Source of the DNA: a virus
IMG/VR virus record: IMGVR_UViG_3300032229_000798
Span: 1-64,000 of that record
DNA length: 64,000 nucleotides
Strand: one strand, 5' to 3'
Under the pieces are notes generated by a model, which saw only the letters and a list, made by a program, of their open reading frames with translations, did not search any database and was not told the origin of the DNA. Both the position numbers and the translations under genes were made by a program. Shown here one piece after another: positions 8,650 through 16,859 of the stretch; the stretch's first letter is position 1; each line of letters starts with the position of its first letter.

Positions 8650-9296
8650 TTTTTAAATTTGTTTAAAACATCTTTTAAATTTTTACAAGCAATTCCTTGC
8701 TCCAAATGTCTGTTGGTGTCAGTTTCGATTTTGAAAAGTTTTCGCCTGTCCCTTTTATTCTCGATTAAATAATTTTCCGCTGTTATCACTATTTGGTAAT
8801 CATTCCATATTTTGGCGTAAGAATCCACAAATTTGATTGAAGTTGGTTTACACTTCTCTCTGGATAAAAAGAATAAGGTTGCTGGTTTGCTGTTACTTTT
8901 TTCCATAGAGACAATATCAACGTCCATATTTTTAGATGTAAAAAATGCAATCAACTCATGTAAGTCGTCAAATACTGTTTTGTAGGTGGCATTTGTTTTG
9001 GCAAAAATTTCAAACGCCATTTGCTGATATAGAAAGCTGTTAAATTCTTCAGCGTTTTCAAACTCGAAATTTGTTGTCAAATAGCTTGGATCAACAATAC
9101 CGTCCAAATTTAAGATTTTTCTTTCGATTTTAACTTTCTCAATTTCAATTACTTCCCCATCTTCATTCAACTCTCCGAATGTCAAATCTGGGTTTTCTTC
9201 CACTGAAAGCTCTTCTTCCAGATAGGTTTCATAGACTTCCTTAAATGTTTGATAATGCCTCCGAAGGACATCATTAATCGTTATACATACTTTCAT
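8646..9296 (-). CDS. Unknown protein within the glycosyltransferase operon
   Basis: 216 residues, start MKVCITINDVLRRHY, with an acidic middle and a segment KPATLFFLSREKCKPTSIKF followed by YQIVITAEN. The alternation of a short strand, an FFLS strand and a VITA strand gives a weak impression of a HAD-like Rossmann fold, but the usual DxDxT motif is absent. I do not assign a function. Overlaps of 4 bp on both sides place it firmly in the operon running from 10813 to 6750. Confidence 0.6.
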   Translation of the reverse strand: MKVCITINDVLRRHYQTFKEVYETYLEEELSVEENPDLTFGELNEDGEVIEIEKVKIERKILNLDGIVDPSYLTTNFEFENAEEFNSFLYQQMAFEIFAKTNATYKTVFDDLHELIAFFTSKNMDVDIVSMEKSNSKPATLFFLSREKCKPTSIKFVDSYAKIWNDYQIVITAENYLIENKRDRRKLFKIETDTNRHLEQGIACKNLKDVLNKFKK

Positions 9297-10813
9297 GGCG
9301 TAATTAATATGAATTTTTTTAATGCGTTTCTGTATTTTTCAATCTTGGGGCCGAGGACGTTATTAAAATCAGCTTGCAGCCTTTCCAATTGTTTTGGGTC
9401 TTCATTTCTGGTGAGAGATTCATAATGATAACAAACCGCGTCCCCTTGATAGTAATTGATTTTATTTAAGACTGCAATGGATTCGATATTGAGTACGACA
9501 TCTTCAAAGCATTCGGTTGTCTGCTCATTAAACCCTTTCAGTTTTTCAAATTCTGTTTTCTTCATCAAGAGGAATGCCCCTGTGCTACCAACAAAAGTTC
9601 CAGTGAGTTTACTTTTACCAGAGTAGTAACTTTTCAAACCAAAATGTGTGACACCGACAATACCAGCTTTTTTTCCGTAAATAACGATACCCGCGTGTTG
9701 GACCCTGTTATTAGGATACAAAAGTCTGCAACCAACGGTACCACAATGTTTTCTATTCTTTTGGTATGTCGATACCATCAAGTCCAAAGCATTGTTTATC
9801 AGTTCAATGTCGTTATTGCAGAACAACAAAAGTTCTTGGTCTGAAAAACAATCTTTTATAATATCGTTATTGTTCTTTGCGAAGTTATAATAAGGGAGTT
9901 TATATATCCTTAGTTTTACATTCTCTTTCGATACAGATGAGATGTATTCCCTTAACTCAATCAATGACTGTGAAGAGGAGCCTGTGTCACCTATAACAAT
10001 ATCAAGATTTAAAATCGGATTTGTTTTTTCTATAAGGGAAGAGACACATTTTTTTACATAGTCTATTTTGTCTTTAGTAAGAATAACAACACCTATGTTA
10101 GTTGGTTTGAGGTCGACTTTTGGTTGGACGGCGAAATAGGATAAATCAGGTGTACATGATGCTGGCAGATTTTCCCCATATTCCTGCAAGAAAATTGCTC
10201 TGTTGTTATGCCAAGATTGAGTGATTGGGCCGACACTTTTATGATGGACTTTAAAAGCAGTTGTTACGCCAACCTTTACACCATTTAAAAAGTTCTCAAG
10301 GCTAAAGCTCACATCGTAAAAGTGAAATCCTGTTATCTTCTCGTTGAAACGTGCCTTTATCCTGTCTTTTTTCAATGCGATAAAAACGCCGTCCACCACA
10401 CAAACATTCATAACAAAATCATGGTCGTCGGAAAAGAAAGAATCATATTTGATAAGTTTCCCATTATCCATTTTTTCATGTGAAACAATTCCCGCAAGAT
10501 CACCCCTGTTTTCCCACCAAACCCCACTGTTGTTCATACTAGCTGAACCAGCCGCACCAATGATACCGTAGTCAGTTGTTTCAAAAATGTTTATAAGTTT
10601 TTCATCCCAACCATAGGGGAGGACAATATCATCATGTGCAAGAACCAATATTTCGCCGTCCAAACACATATCCAAAGCCTTATTATAACTTTCAGTCAAA
10701 GAATATTGTCCGTCATTAATAAATTCATGTATTCTTACATCAGTTTTACAAGATTTTTTAACCTTATTTTGATATTCTGATGCAGTACTTCGTGTAGAAT
10801 AAAAATAGAGCAT
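9293..10813 (-). CDS. Two-domain glycosyltransferase (tandem GT2)
   Basis: 506 residues with two GT-A modules. Module one (about 1-220) has LDGEILVLAHDDIVLP with the DD metal site at 61-62. Module two (about 237-500) begins NIGVVILTKDKIDYVKKCV, has DTGSSSQS in the donor loop, LLLFCNNDIELI as the DXD-type site, and the GAFLLMKK / FNEQTTECFEDV helix typical of rhamnosyl- and related transferases. It is the first gene of the glycosyltransferase operon. It contains three TGGACGGCG copies (10125 antisense, 10387 and 10654 sense) in different frames. Confidence 0.75.
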   Translation of the reverse strand: MLYFYSTRSTASEYQNKVKKSCKTDVRIHEFINDGQYSLTESYNKALDMCLDGEILVLAHDDIVLPYGWDEKLINIFETTDYGIIGAAGSASMNNSGVWWENRGDLAGIVSHEKMDNGKLIKYDSFFSDDHDFVMNVCVVDGVFIALKKDRIKARFNEKITGFHFYDVSFSLENFLNGVKVGVTTAFKVHHKSVGPITQSWHNNRAIFLQEYGENLPASCTPDLSYFAVQPKVDLKPTNIGVVILTKDKIDYVKKCVSSLIEKTNPILNLDIVIGDTGSSSQSLIELREYISSVSKENVKLRIYKLPYYNFAKNNNDIIKDCFSDQELLLFCNNDIELINNALDLMVSTYQKNRKHCGTVGCRLLYPNNRVQHAGIVIYGKKAGIVGVTHFGLKSYYSGKSKLTGTFVGSTGAFLLMKKTEFEKLKGFNEQTTECFEDVVLNIESIAVLNKINYYQGDAVCYHYESLTRNEDPKQLERLQADFNNVLGPKIEKYRNALKKFILITP

Positions 10814-10819
10814 ATTTAT
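10812..10819 (+). promoter_or_regulatory. Late-type promoter candidate (ATATTTAT) for the holin-like gene
   Basis: A perfect octamer on the plus strand, 48 nt before the chosen ATG at 10868. This is a longer leader than for most late boxes, similar to the tail tube gene (40 nt). It overlaps the start codon of the divergent glycosyltransferase gene. Confidence 0.45.
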
Positions 10820-10867
10820 ATAGTGAAGATTTTTTTTTCACACAAATATAAAACATTTTTATCAATT

Positions 10868-11086
10868 ATGAATTGGTTAACACTCGACGTTCTCCGTCAA
10901 ATTCTTATGGTGGCAGGTGCCATCGCAGTTGGTATGGGTTGGAAAGATGAAGGTACCGTACAAACACTCATCGGTATTGTCATGTCTATTGCAGGTGCTG
11001 CTTGGCAAATATTCGACCACAGCAATGTCCAAAAAGAGGTTAAAACTCTCCGCACAGAAGTAAAATCCCTCAAGGGTTTGAAATAA
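10868..11086 (+). CDS. Small membrane protein, holin candidate
   Basis: 72 residues from the ATG at 10868. An upstream in-frame ATG at 10823 would add an unlikely N-terminus, so I prefer the internal start. Residues about 7-45 contain two hydrophobic stretches (LRQILMVAGAIAVGMGW and QTLIGIVMSIAGAAWQIF), separated by a short charged turn. A charged helix follows (QKEVKTLRTEVKSLKG). Size, two membrane segments and a charged tail fit small phage holins. The M15 endolysin candidate is 15 kb away. Function is inferred from topology only. Confidence 0.55.
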   Translation: MNWLTLDVLRQILMVAGAIAVGMGWKDEGTVQTLIGIVMSIAGAAWQIFDHSNVQKEVKTLRTEVKSLKGLK

Positions 11087-11107
11087 GCGGGATGACCCCA
11101 AAAAAAT

Positions 11108-11137
11108 ATGGCCAACAGATTAAGTTCTGCTGGCCAT
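11108..11137. terminator. Bidirectional terminator between convergent genes
   Basis: An 11-bp stem (ATGGCCAACAG with CTGCTGGCCAT, one A-C mismatch on the plus transcript, a G-U pair on the minus transcript) is flanked by an A-run on the left and a T-run on the right. It sits between the stops of the holin-like gene and the 11144 gene and can act on both. Confidence 0.8.
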
Positions 11138-11143
11138 TTTTAT

Positions 11144-11728
11144 TTAGAAAAAGTTTTCAAAAGCGTCGAGTACAATGAGGTAAAAAATCAATAGAAAGAC
11201 TGATTCTTTATTCGGCCCGACTTTCTTGATGTTATATAAACTGTTATCAATCAACGCTTTTATCCTGACTGTTTGACTTTTTGTAGAAAACAATTCAAAC
11301 TCCCCAGAAATAAGGTCTGCGAAAAATTCTTTGAACGTATTTTCATATAATGTCAAAAGAAGTTCTTTGGGTGTTATTTTTCTTTCTTCTGCCACAAAGA
11401 CTATCAAATGAAAAAGTAAAAGACCGAGAACATCTTTTTTCTCAACTTCAATATCTGTTTTTGTATATTCTGTAAAAATATTCAGTTTCTTGCCAGTGTA
11501 AAAAACAAGAAGGTTTTCGATTTTATTCAATCTATCATCTTGAGAAGCATACTCATACGCTACGCTATTGAAATATTCATAGATTTTATTGAATGTTTGT
11601 TCGATGTCGGGGTGGACGGCGAAATCAGGGGAGTTTGCTGCAAATTCATTCAGATTTTCAAAATACTCCTGCAAAAGAACAGGGTCTGAAATATTTGCGT
11701 TTTTCAAGATTTGATATTCGTAGTTCAT
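11144..11728 (-). CDS. Unknown protein (194 aa)
   Basis: 194 residues, acidic N-terminal half and a more hydrophobic C-terminus (SVFLLIFYLIVLDAFENFF), with another hydrophobic stretch near LGLLLFHLIVFVAEER. It may be an all-helical soluble protein; true membrane segments are not certain. Its start overlaps the stop of the 299/287-residue gene by 4 bp, making it the last gene of the exonuclease-dUTPase operon, closed by the bidirectional hairpin. One antisense TGGACGGCG copy at 11613 encodes FAVH. Confidence 0.65.
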   Translation of the reverse strand: MNYEYQILKNANISDPVLLQEYFENLNEFAANSPDFAVHPDIEQTFNKIYEYFNSVAYEYASQDDRLNKIENLLVFYTGKKLNIFTEYTKTDIEVEKKDVLGLLLFHLIVFVAEERKITPKELLLTLYENTFKEFFADLISGEFELFSTKSQTVRIKALIDNSLYNIKKVGPNKESVFLLIFYLIVLDAFENFF

Positions 11729-12588
11729 AGTCTGCCTTCTTTTGCAATGAGATAATTTGAGAATGTTCTGACAATATAATAGACAATATAGTGCGGGTCA
11801 TCAATCTGTCTATTTTCCTTAAACCAAACCCTCAAAGGTGCGTCCTTATAGAACATATACCAACTGGAAAACAAAACTGACCCAACATTGCTAAAAAGAT
11901 AGGAGGAGAATACATCCACTGAATCGTTTTGGTCAAAGTCGACATTAATATTCTTGCTATTTTGACTTACCAGTTTGACAAGATAATCAACTGCTTCCTG
12001 TACATTCTTCGGGCAAACTTTTAAAAGAAGAAGGTCATCTTCTGTGGGTTCAAAGTCTTCTTGGGTATAAGAACCTTGAGGGTATTTTTCTTTTAGTTTC
12101 TTGGAAATCTCTGACATGATAGCGTAAGTTATTTCAGACATATCAGAAAGCCCAAGTTCTTTTTTGAGATTGTCGAAAAGTGGGTTCTTTTCATAATTCA
12201 ATAGAAATTCATCTTGTATAAAAAGATTTGTTGCAGGGTATAAATAAGCAGTTATTACCTCTGGGGTAGTACTGGAGAATACTTCTTCAGCCCCTTCGTC
12301 AATAGAAAGCAAATCTTCTTCAACAAAAAAATCAACAACCTCTTTTAAGTTTTTTGGTAATTCACTGACGATAGCATCCAAAAAATCTTTTAAAATTTGT
12401 GCCTTTTCATACGACTTTGTATCTTCAGCAACTTCAATGAAATGATTGAAAAAATGAATCATGTTAAAGTTAGTATCAAACTGAAACATATTCTTTTCTT
12501 TTTTTACACTATACTTAACTGTTTCAACCACTTGATCCAAGTCGTAATTGTAAAGCAAACTGTCTGTTGTAAATTTAATCTTTTTCAT
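11725..12588 (-). CDS. Unknown protein (287 aa)
   Basis: I place the start at the ATG at 12588 (MKKIKFTTDSLLYN) and not at the TTG at 12624. The ATG gives a 14-bp overlap with the upstream gene instead of 50 bp and has GGAGAG a few bases ahead. The product is acidic and helical with no recognisable motif. It lies in an operon with DNA-metabolism genes, so an accessory role there is possible but unproven. Confidence 0.65.
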   Translation of the reverse strand: MKKIKFTTDSLLYNYDLDQVVETVKYSVKKEKNMFQFDTNFNMIHFFNHFIEVAEDTKSYEKAQILKDFLDAIVSELPKNLKEVVDFFVEEDLLSIDEGAEEVFSSTTPEVITAYLYPATNLFIQDEFLLNYEKNPLFDNLKKELGLSDMSEITYAIMSEISKKLKEKYPQGSYTQEDFEPTEDDLLLLKVCPKNVQEAVDYLVKLVSQNSKNINVDFDQNDSVDVFSSYLFSNVGSVLFSSWYMFYKDAPLRVWFKENRQIDDPHYIVYYIVRTFSNYLIAKEGRL

Positions 12589-13198
12589 TTTCAAACTCTC
12601 CTTTAATGATTTTTTCGTAGCCAATCGTGTAAGAATCTTTGTCTTTTAAAGATTTGATTTGTTTTTTTGACCGCTCCGAGTGAACAATAATTTTTTCTAT
12701 AAGTTCTGTATCTGGTGCATAAAAGATACTGTCTTCTGTGTCATAGGTAGATACAATCCCGATTTTAGAGGAAGAAGGAATAAAATCCAAAAGATAATAA
12801 TTCATAACGTCGTTGTTGATATGTTTGTCAATATAAACACAATCCAGTTTCAAATCACTACCTTCGGAATCTACAACCACTTGCTCCATTTCACTGTCTA
12901 TAACAACCCCAACGTAATTATTATAAACATATAAAACATTTTTTTCATAATTGAAAAATGTTTCATAACCATAATTATCGAAAAGAAATTTAGTTATAGT
13001 GTCAGCTATAAAGATTTTATCTCGAATATCACCTGTGACAACGAATAACGAAAAACTTTCATCAAAGAAAAGTTTCTTTGCAAAGTAATGGCAAAGCTCT
13101 GTTGTGAGGCCAACTCCTTTGGGTTGGCCCACAATCAACAGCTTTTTATCAAATTCGTCTATGACTGCACCGACTTCTTGAACGTGAATCTTTTTCAT
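12575..13198 (-). CDS. P-loop-like protein with deviant Walker A, unknown role
   Basis: 207 residues. Residues 20-40 read LLIVGQPKGVGLTTELCHYF, which looks like the strand-loop-helix of a P-loop NTPase. The usual GK[ST] lysine is replaced by Leu (G30-L31-T32), and a Lys sits earlier at 27, a layout that recalls the deviant Walker A of some terminases. A following strand (FSLFVVTGD) fits the fold. No clear Walker B acidic pair was seen, though VYIDKH is possible. Coupled by 4 bp to dut. Activity is uncertain. Confidence 0.5.
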   Translation of the reverse strand: MKKIHVQEVGAVIDEFDKKLLIVGQPKGVGLTTELCHYFAKKLFFDESFSLFVVTGDIRDKIFIADTITKFLFDNYGYETFFNYEKNVLYVYNNYVGVVIDSEMEQVVVDSEGSDLKLDCVYIDKHINNDVMNYYLLDFIPSSSKIGIVSTYDTEDSIFYAPDTELIEKIIVHSERSKKQIKSLKDKDSYTIGYEKIIKGEFENEKD

Positions 13199-13647
13199 AC
13201 GCCAGTAGAACCAAAGCCTCCTCCACGATTGTTTTCTTCATCAAGACTGTTTACAAGAACAAATTGCGTAGATGGTAGCCTGTAAAACATAATTTGGCAT
13301 ACTCTGTCATTGACGTTGTAAATGTTACCGAAACCAAGTTTTGTAAATACTGCTTTCACTTCACCTCGATAACCAGAATCTATAACACCCACACAATTCG
13401 CCAAACTAAGTCCATACTTCATAATAGAACTCCTTGGGAAAATAAGTGCGCACCAACCTTGAGGGATTTCAAGTGCAAAACCAAGGTTGTAGGTAACATG
13501 GGTGTCTGTTTCTTCCATTTCAGCAGCATAACAATCGTAACAAGCGTCTGTTTCGTTTGCCTTCTGTGGAAGTTGTGTGTTTTCACGAACCTTCATTATC
13601 TTAATGTCGGTTGTGACTTCAGTTAGATTACATAAAATGTTGCTCAT
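13195..13647 (-). CDS. dut: dUTP diphosphatase
   Basis: 150 residues with the trimeric dUTPase motifs in order: ACYDCYA (motif I), PRSSI (II), GVIDSGYRGEV (III, with the catalytic Asp), QIMFYRLP (IV) and NRGGGFGSTG (V). It hydrolyses dUTP to dUMP and PPi, keeping uracil out of phage DNA and feeding dTMP synthesis. Overlaps the exonuclease gene by 4 bp upstream and the P-loop-like gene by 4 bp downstream. Length is normal for the family. Confidence 0.96.
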   Translation of the reverse strand: MSNILCNLTEVTTDIKIMKVRENTQLPQKANETDACYDCYAAEMEETDTHVTYNLGFALEIPQGWCALIFPRSSIMKYGLSLANCVGVIDSGYRGEVKAVFTKLGFGNIYNVNDRVCQIMFYRLPSTQFVLVNSLDEENNRGGGFGSTGV

Positions 13648-14525
13648 ATTTTTACAGATTTAAGATTTTGAAGATGTTTGAAGAGTTCATATTGGCAACG
13701 AACATCGTCCTCACAATATGAAACTATTTCATTGATGTCGCAAGCAGCAGAGTAATAATATGATGCCATAGTGCTGCCATTTACAACATGGTCTTTAGAT
13801 GTAGGGATGCCAATTGAAAGTGCAATGGTTTCGAGTGTCGCATCGCCAGTAGTGTTACCGACGCGCCACTCGGTTGCGGTGTCAATAATTTTCTTGTTCC
13901 AAGGCTGCTGGAATGCTTTGTGGAGGAAATCGGGTGTACTAAAGCCGTTGATATTGAGGCGTTTGACCATGTAAGGGATGTCGAAAAATCCAACATTATG
14001 ACCAACAACCCAAATATCAGAATATCTGGCTGAAAGACGCTTGTAAGTCATTTGAACACCGAAAAGGAAGTCTGTCAAAAGTTTTTGCTCTTCTCCCACA
14101 AAAGAAATAGTATTCAATTCGCCATCTTTAATAGAAGCTATTGAAATACAAATGATTTTACCGTATTCAGGATAAAGGGAAGCAGACTCCAAGTACAAGT
14201 CTTTCGGCTTTGTTTCCATGTTTTTACTGTAGATTTCGTAAATAACATTGTCTGGAATAACATTTTTATTAGAGTTATCAAACTCTTTGAAAACAGCGTC
14301 AATTATTTTTGACTTGGAAGATTCAGAATATTTAATCCATTTTTCTACCTTTTCATCCCAACGGGTCTGCATTTCTTTACTCATACCCTCATAAGAGGAA
14401 TATGCAGGGGCAGTTTCAATATCCAGGAAAATACACTGCTCCGCTTTAATCGGAACATTATTTTTCGGATCCCGAAAATAAGGTGAGGTTTCAAACTCGA
14501 TTTGTTTTGTGTGTTTGTAAATCAT
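13644..14525 (-). CDS. DnaQ/PolB-type 3'-5' exonuclease (DEDD)
   Basis: 293 residues with the DEDD exonuclease motifs: FLDIETAP (D35, E37), VVGHNVGFFDIPYM and SYCEDDVRCQYELF. The spacing and wording resemble stand-alone exonucleases related to family B polymerase proofreading domains. It likely degrades DNA or edits replication intermediates. It is first in an operon with dut and three unknowns, under a canonical host-type promoter, so expressed early. The separate family B polymerase in this window has its own exonuclease motifs, so this is an additional nuclease. Confidence 0.85.
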   Translation of the reverse strand: MIYKHTKQIEFETSPYFRDPKNNVPIKAEQCIFLDIETAPAYSSYEGMSKEMQTRWDEKVEKWIKYSESSKSKIIDAVFKEFDNSNKNVIPDNVIYEIYSKNMETKPKDLYLESASLYPEYGKIICISIASIKDGELNTISFVGEEQKLLTDFLFGVQMTYKRLSARYSDIWVVGHNVGFFDIPYMVKRLNINGFSTPDFLHKAFQQPWNKKIIDTATEWRVGNTTGDATLETIALSIGIPTSKDHVVNGSTMASYYYSAACDINEIVSYCEDDVRCQYELFKHLQNLKSVKI

Positions 14526-14550
14526 AGTAACAAAAGTTTAAAAGTTTCCG

Positions 14551-14582
14551 CAAAGGTAAGAACCCTAACGGAAACTTTCAAA
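14551..14582 (-). promoter_or_regulatory. Host-type promoter for the exonuclease-dut operon
   Basis: On the minus strand TTTG (14582-14579) is followed after exactly 20 nt by TACCTTTG (14558-14551), the Bacteroidota -33/-7 arrangement. The start codon is 26 nt further. Confidence 0.78.
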
Positions 14583-14596
14583 CATTTTTCAGAAAA

Positions 14597-15727
14597 TTAT
14601 TGTAAAAGTTTTCTGTAAACTTCTGCGCGGATAATCGTACTATAATCCAAATTGAATTTGGCTGTAACATATTCATATAGGCTTTCACCCAAGTCCAAGC
14701 GCATTTGTGGGGAATCAATAAGTTGATTCACATATTTTACCCAAAGTTTATGTTCTTTTTTTGGTTCGACCACCAAACAATTTTTACCATGAACGCCGTC
14801 CAAATAAGGCGCAACACCGCTCACAATAATAGGCTTTTTCTTTGAACCAGCCTCAAGCATCTTCAAATTACTTTTACAAGTATTGAACTCGAAACTTTGA
14901 AGTGGTGCAAGACAAACATCAAGTGGGTCGTACAGGTGCATATATGTATGAATAGATTTTGTCCACACCCGTTGATATTCCATATCGTTTTGGAAAGGAT
15001 AAGGAATCTTGTCTTCAAATTCATAAAGATACTCAATAAACTTCTTGTCCCTAAGATTATGATTATCTGTAAACTCCAATTCCATTTTAAGCCATGTAGA
15101 ATTTGGACCAGTCTCTTTGGTTACGTTAAAACCACAGAGTTGCATTTGGACGGCTTTTTTGGAAACAGAGGTAAGGGTTCCACGAAGGAGTTTAATATCC
15201 TCAAGGTGTGACACACCCGCTACATATCCGACATTGACTTTTTCATGCTCATGTTTGATTATCTCAAACTGCTTTTCTTTTACATTAACGGAGTTGGGAA
15301 CAACGTAAACATTTTGGTTGAGCTTCCTGATTTTATCTGCGAAGTAATCAGTCGTAGTAATTACCATATCAGCCTTCCTGACACCCTTAACTGTCTTCTC
15401 CTTTAACTTAATCTGTTTTGCCAAGTGAAAGTATGGATGGCTTGGATGGTAGTCCCAGAAGTCATCTATATCCAAAATAAGTTTTACACCGAGGGTTTTG
15501 AGAAATTCGGTTTGGACGGCGATTTGGTCTGCCTGTTCAAGTGAGGCGTGATAAAATAGTGCATCGAATGATTTTACCTTTGCAGTATTAAGAATATCAA
15601 CATCATTTCCAAATTCGATATAATAATCTTTGGGAAAAAGATTCTGGAGATGAACGTGTGGATCAATAAGGCGATATTTGTTAATACCTGAATCAATGTC
15701 CCGTACAGGGATTACTAAAATTCTCAT
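14597..15727 (-). CDS. Glycosyltransferase, GT-B fold (GT4-like)
   Basis: 376 residues. The N-terminal domain has DALFYHASLEQADQIA and the strand LKLILDIDDFWDYHP typical of GT4 enzymes acting in polysaccharide synthesis, then MVITTTDYFADKIRKL and VYVVPNSVN at the domain linker. The C-terminal domain has VNVGYVAGVSHLEDI and NLKMLEAGSKKKPIIVSG, where the Glu is the donor-binding residue. Donor and acceptor cannot be read from sequence. It stands apart from the 6.7-10.8 kb cluster. Contains motif copies at 14794 (sense, LDGV) and 15513 (antisense, IAVQ). Confidence 0.8.
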   Translation of the reverse strand: MRILVIPVRDIDSGINKYRLIDPHVHLQNLFPKDYYIEFGNDVDILNTAKVKSFDALFYHASLEQADQIAVQTEFLKTLGVKLILDIDDFWDYHPSHPYFHLAKQIKLKEKTVKGVRKADMVITTTDYFADKIRKLNQNVYVVPNSVNVKEKQFEIIKHEHEKVNVGYVAGVSHLEDIKLLRGTLTSVSKKAVQMQLCGFNVTKETGPNSTWLKMELEFTDNHNLRDKKFIEYLYEFEDKIPYPFQNDMEYQRVWTKSIHTYMHLYDPLDVCLAPLQSFEFNTCKSNLKMLEAGSKKKPIIVSGVAPYLDGVHGKNCLVVEPKKEHKLWVKYVNQLIDSPQMRLDLGESLYEYVTAKFNLDYSTIIRAEVYRKLLQ

Positions 15728-15765
15728 TATCTTTTATATTTTCAACAAATATAAAAAATAATTGA

Positions 15766-16179
15766 TTAATTTGTTTTTACCAAACTCATATTCCCCTTGA
15801 ATAAACTGTTACCTACCTTAAAATAAATCACCTGATTGTCCTTAGATTCTTTAAGGATTGTCTTGTCTTTAAGGAATGATGAAAGCTCTTCCCTAAATAT
15901 CTGCCTTATCTGTGCTTCGGTTAAGGAACTTGTAGTATTACTGGAAATCGGTTCTTTTGAAATACTTGCAAACGGGTCTTGATTTTCACTTAAAAATGAA
16001 TCGAAATAGTCGTTTGTTGCGCTGAAAGATTCTTTCGCTGCCCGAAAATCTTGTACTTCATTTTCACCTACTGTCACACCAATATCATCGAGGAAGGAAG
16101 ATGAATCACTGGAAAAATCATTTAATAGCGCAGAAGCATCCATTACGAAGTCTTCTGTTTTTGATTTAGTTTTTGCCAT
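15766..16179 (-). CDS. Unknown small protein, Ser/Asp-rich
   Basis: 137 residues. The N-terminal two thirds is rich in Ser, Asp and Phe (LLNDFSSDSSSFLDDIG) and probably flexible. A helix follows (EAQIRQIFREELSSFLKDK), then a short beta-like tail (VIYFKVGNSLFKGNM). No family recognised. It overlaps the 16510 gene by 14 bp and belongs to a unit of three overlapping small genes with the WYL-like gene. Confidence 0.6.
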   Translation of the reverse strand: MAKTKSKTEDFVMDASALLNDFSSDSSSFLDDIGVTVGENEVQDFRAAKESFSATNDYFDSFLSENQDPFASISKEPISSNTTSSLTEAQIRQIFREELSSFLKDKTILKESKDNQVIYFKVGNSLFKGNMSLVKTN

Positions 16180-16510
16180 AATTGTTATTTGTTTTTAATT
16201 TAGCTTCCAAGATAGGAAGAAATTCTTTTACCATCACATCAAGAATAAGTTTCCTGAAATAGTCATCCATAGGATGTGTGCTATCTGATTTAGGTTTTTT
16301 ATTTTCTTTCACCAAATCAATCTGGGATTGGATATTAAGTAAATAATCCATTTCGACAGGCTGATCCGAAATTATTTCAGAGTCAATATCTTCTTCAATT
16401 CTTTCCAATTCCTCATATTCTTCATCGTCTAAATTTGTCAAATAGACTGGTGGTTCGAGTTCTATCTCATTTAATTTGGTTCGTGATTTTTTTGAATAAT
16501 TGGTCTCCAT
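16166..16510 (-). CDS. Unknown small acidic protein
   Basis: 114 residues dominated by Glu and Asp in the middle (LDDEEYEELERIEEDIDSE) and a C-terminal helix (FRKLILDVMVKEFLPILEAK). The C-terminal helix is similar in style to that of the next gene product, suggesting an interacting pair. It overlaps the WYL-like gene by 44 bp, which is unusually long here, and starts with ATG at 16510. Confidence 0.55.
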   Translation of the reverse strand: METNYSKKSRTKLNEIELEPPVYLTNLDDEEYEELERIEEDIDSEIISDQPVEMDYLLNIQSQIDLVKENKKPKSDSTHPMDDYFRKLILDVMVKEFLPILEAKLKTNNNYGKN

Positions 16511-16832
16511 ATTTCCTATAATCGTTTCTTATCGTGAAAGGTTCATCCAAAACCTCCCAAGATACAATCTTGTTCACCAAAAATATCTTCCACCCTGGTT
16601 GGATGGTTTGGGTAACTCCACTGACCTGATAAGCCCTGATACCAGCATTATCGGCAATGGTTCTACCCAAAAGATAAGGTTCAATTATCCTTTCTCCTTT
16701 GGGTATATTGTCGTCTCCAAGATAGTTTATTTTGACAAGACTCTTTTGGCCTGTTTTTAATTGTTTCAGAATCTGGCTAAAGGTGATACCCTCATTCAGT
16801 ATCGAAACAACTGTTTGTTCAAAATTTATCAC
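16467..16832 (-). CDS. WYL-like domain protein
   Basis: 121 residues. Residues about 34-105 resemble a WYL/SH3-like beta-barrel: KSLVKINYLGDD, RIIEPYLLGRT, AGIRAYQVSG and GWKIFLVNKIVSWEVLDEPF. The RIIEPY-LG and IRAYQ elements are the usual ligand-binding arginine positions of WYL domains, which sense nucleic acid or nucleotide ligands in transcription and defence regulators. There is no DNA-binding domain. The longest frame uses GTG at 16832, overlapping a TATATTTG sequence, so start and promoter assignments conflict. LNE at residues 12-14 resembles a T4-type prohead protease site. Confidence 0.6.
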   Translation of the reverse strand: MINFEQTVVSILNEGITFSQILKQLKTGQKSLVKINYLGDDNIPKGERIIEPYLLGRTIADNAGIRAYQVSGVTQTIQPGWKIFLVNKIVSWEVLDEPFTIRNDYRKYGDQLFKKITNQIK

Positions 16833-16859
16833 AAATATAGGATTTTTTTTGTTTTTTGT

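Noticed and set aside
10805-10815. A T4-like TATAAATA read on the minus strand just before the 10813 start codon
   Set aside because: It touches the start codon, leaving no room for a leader, and is the opposite strand of the ATATTTAT box of the plus-strand gene. I treat the plus-strand box as the signal.
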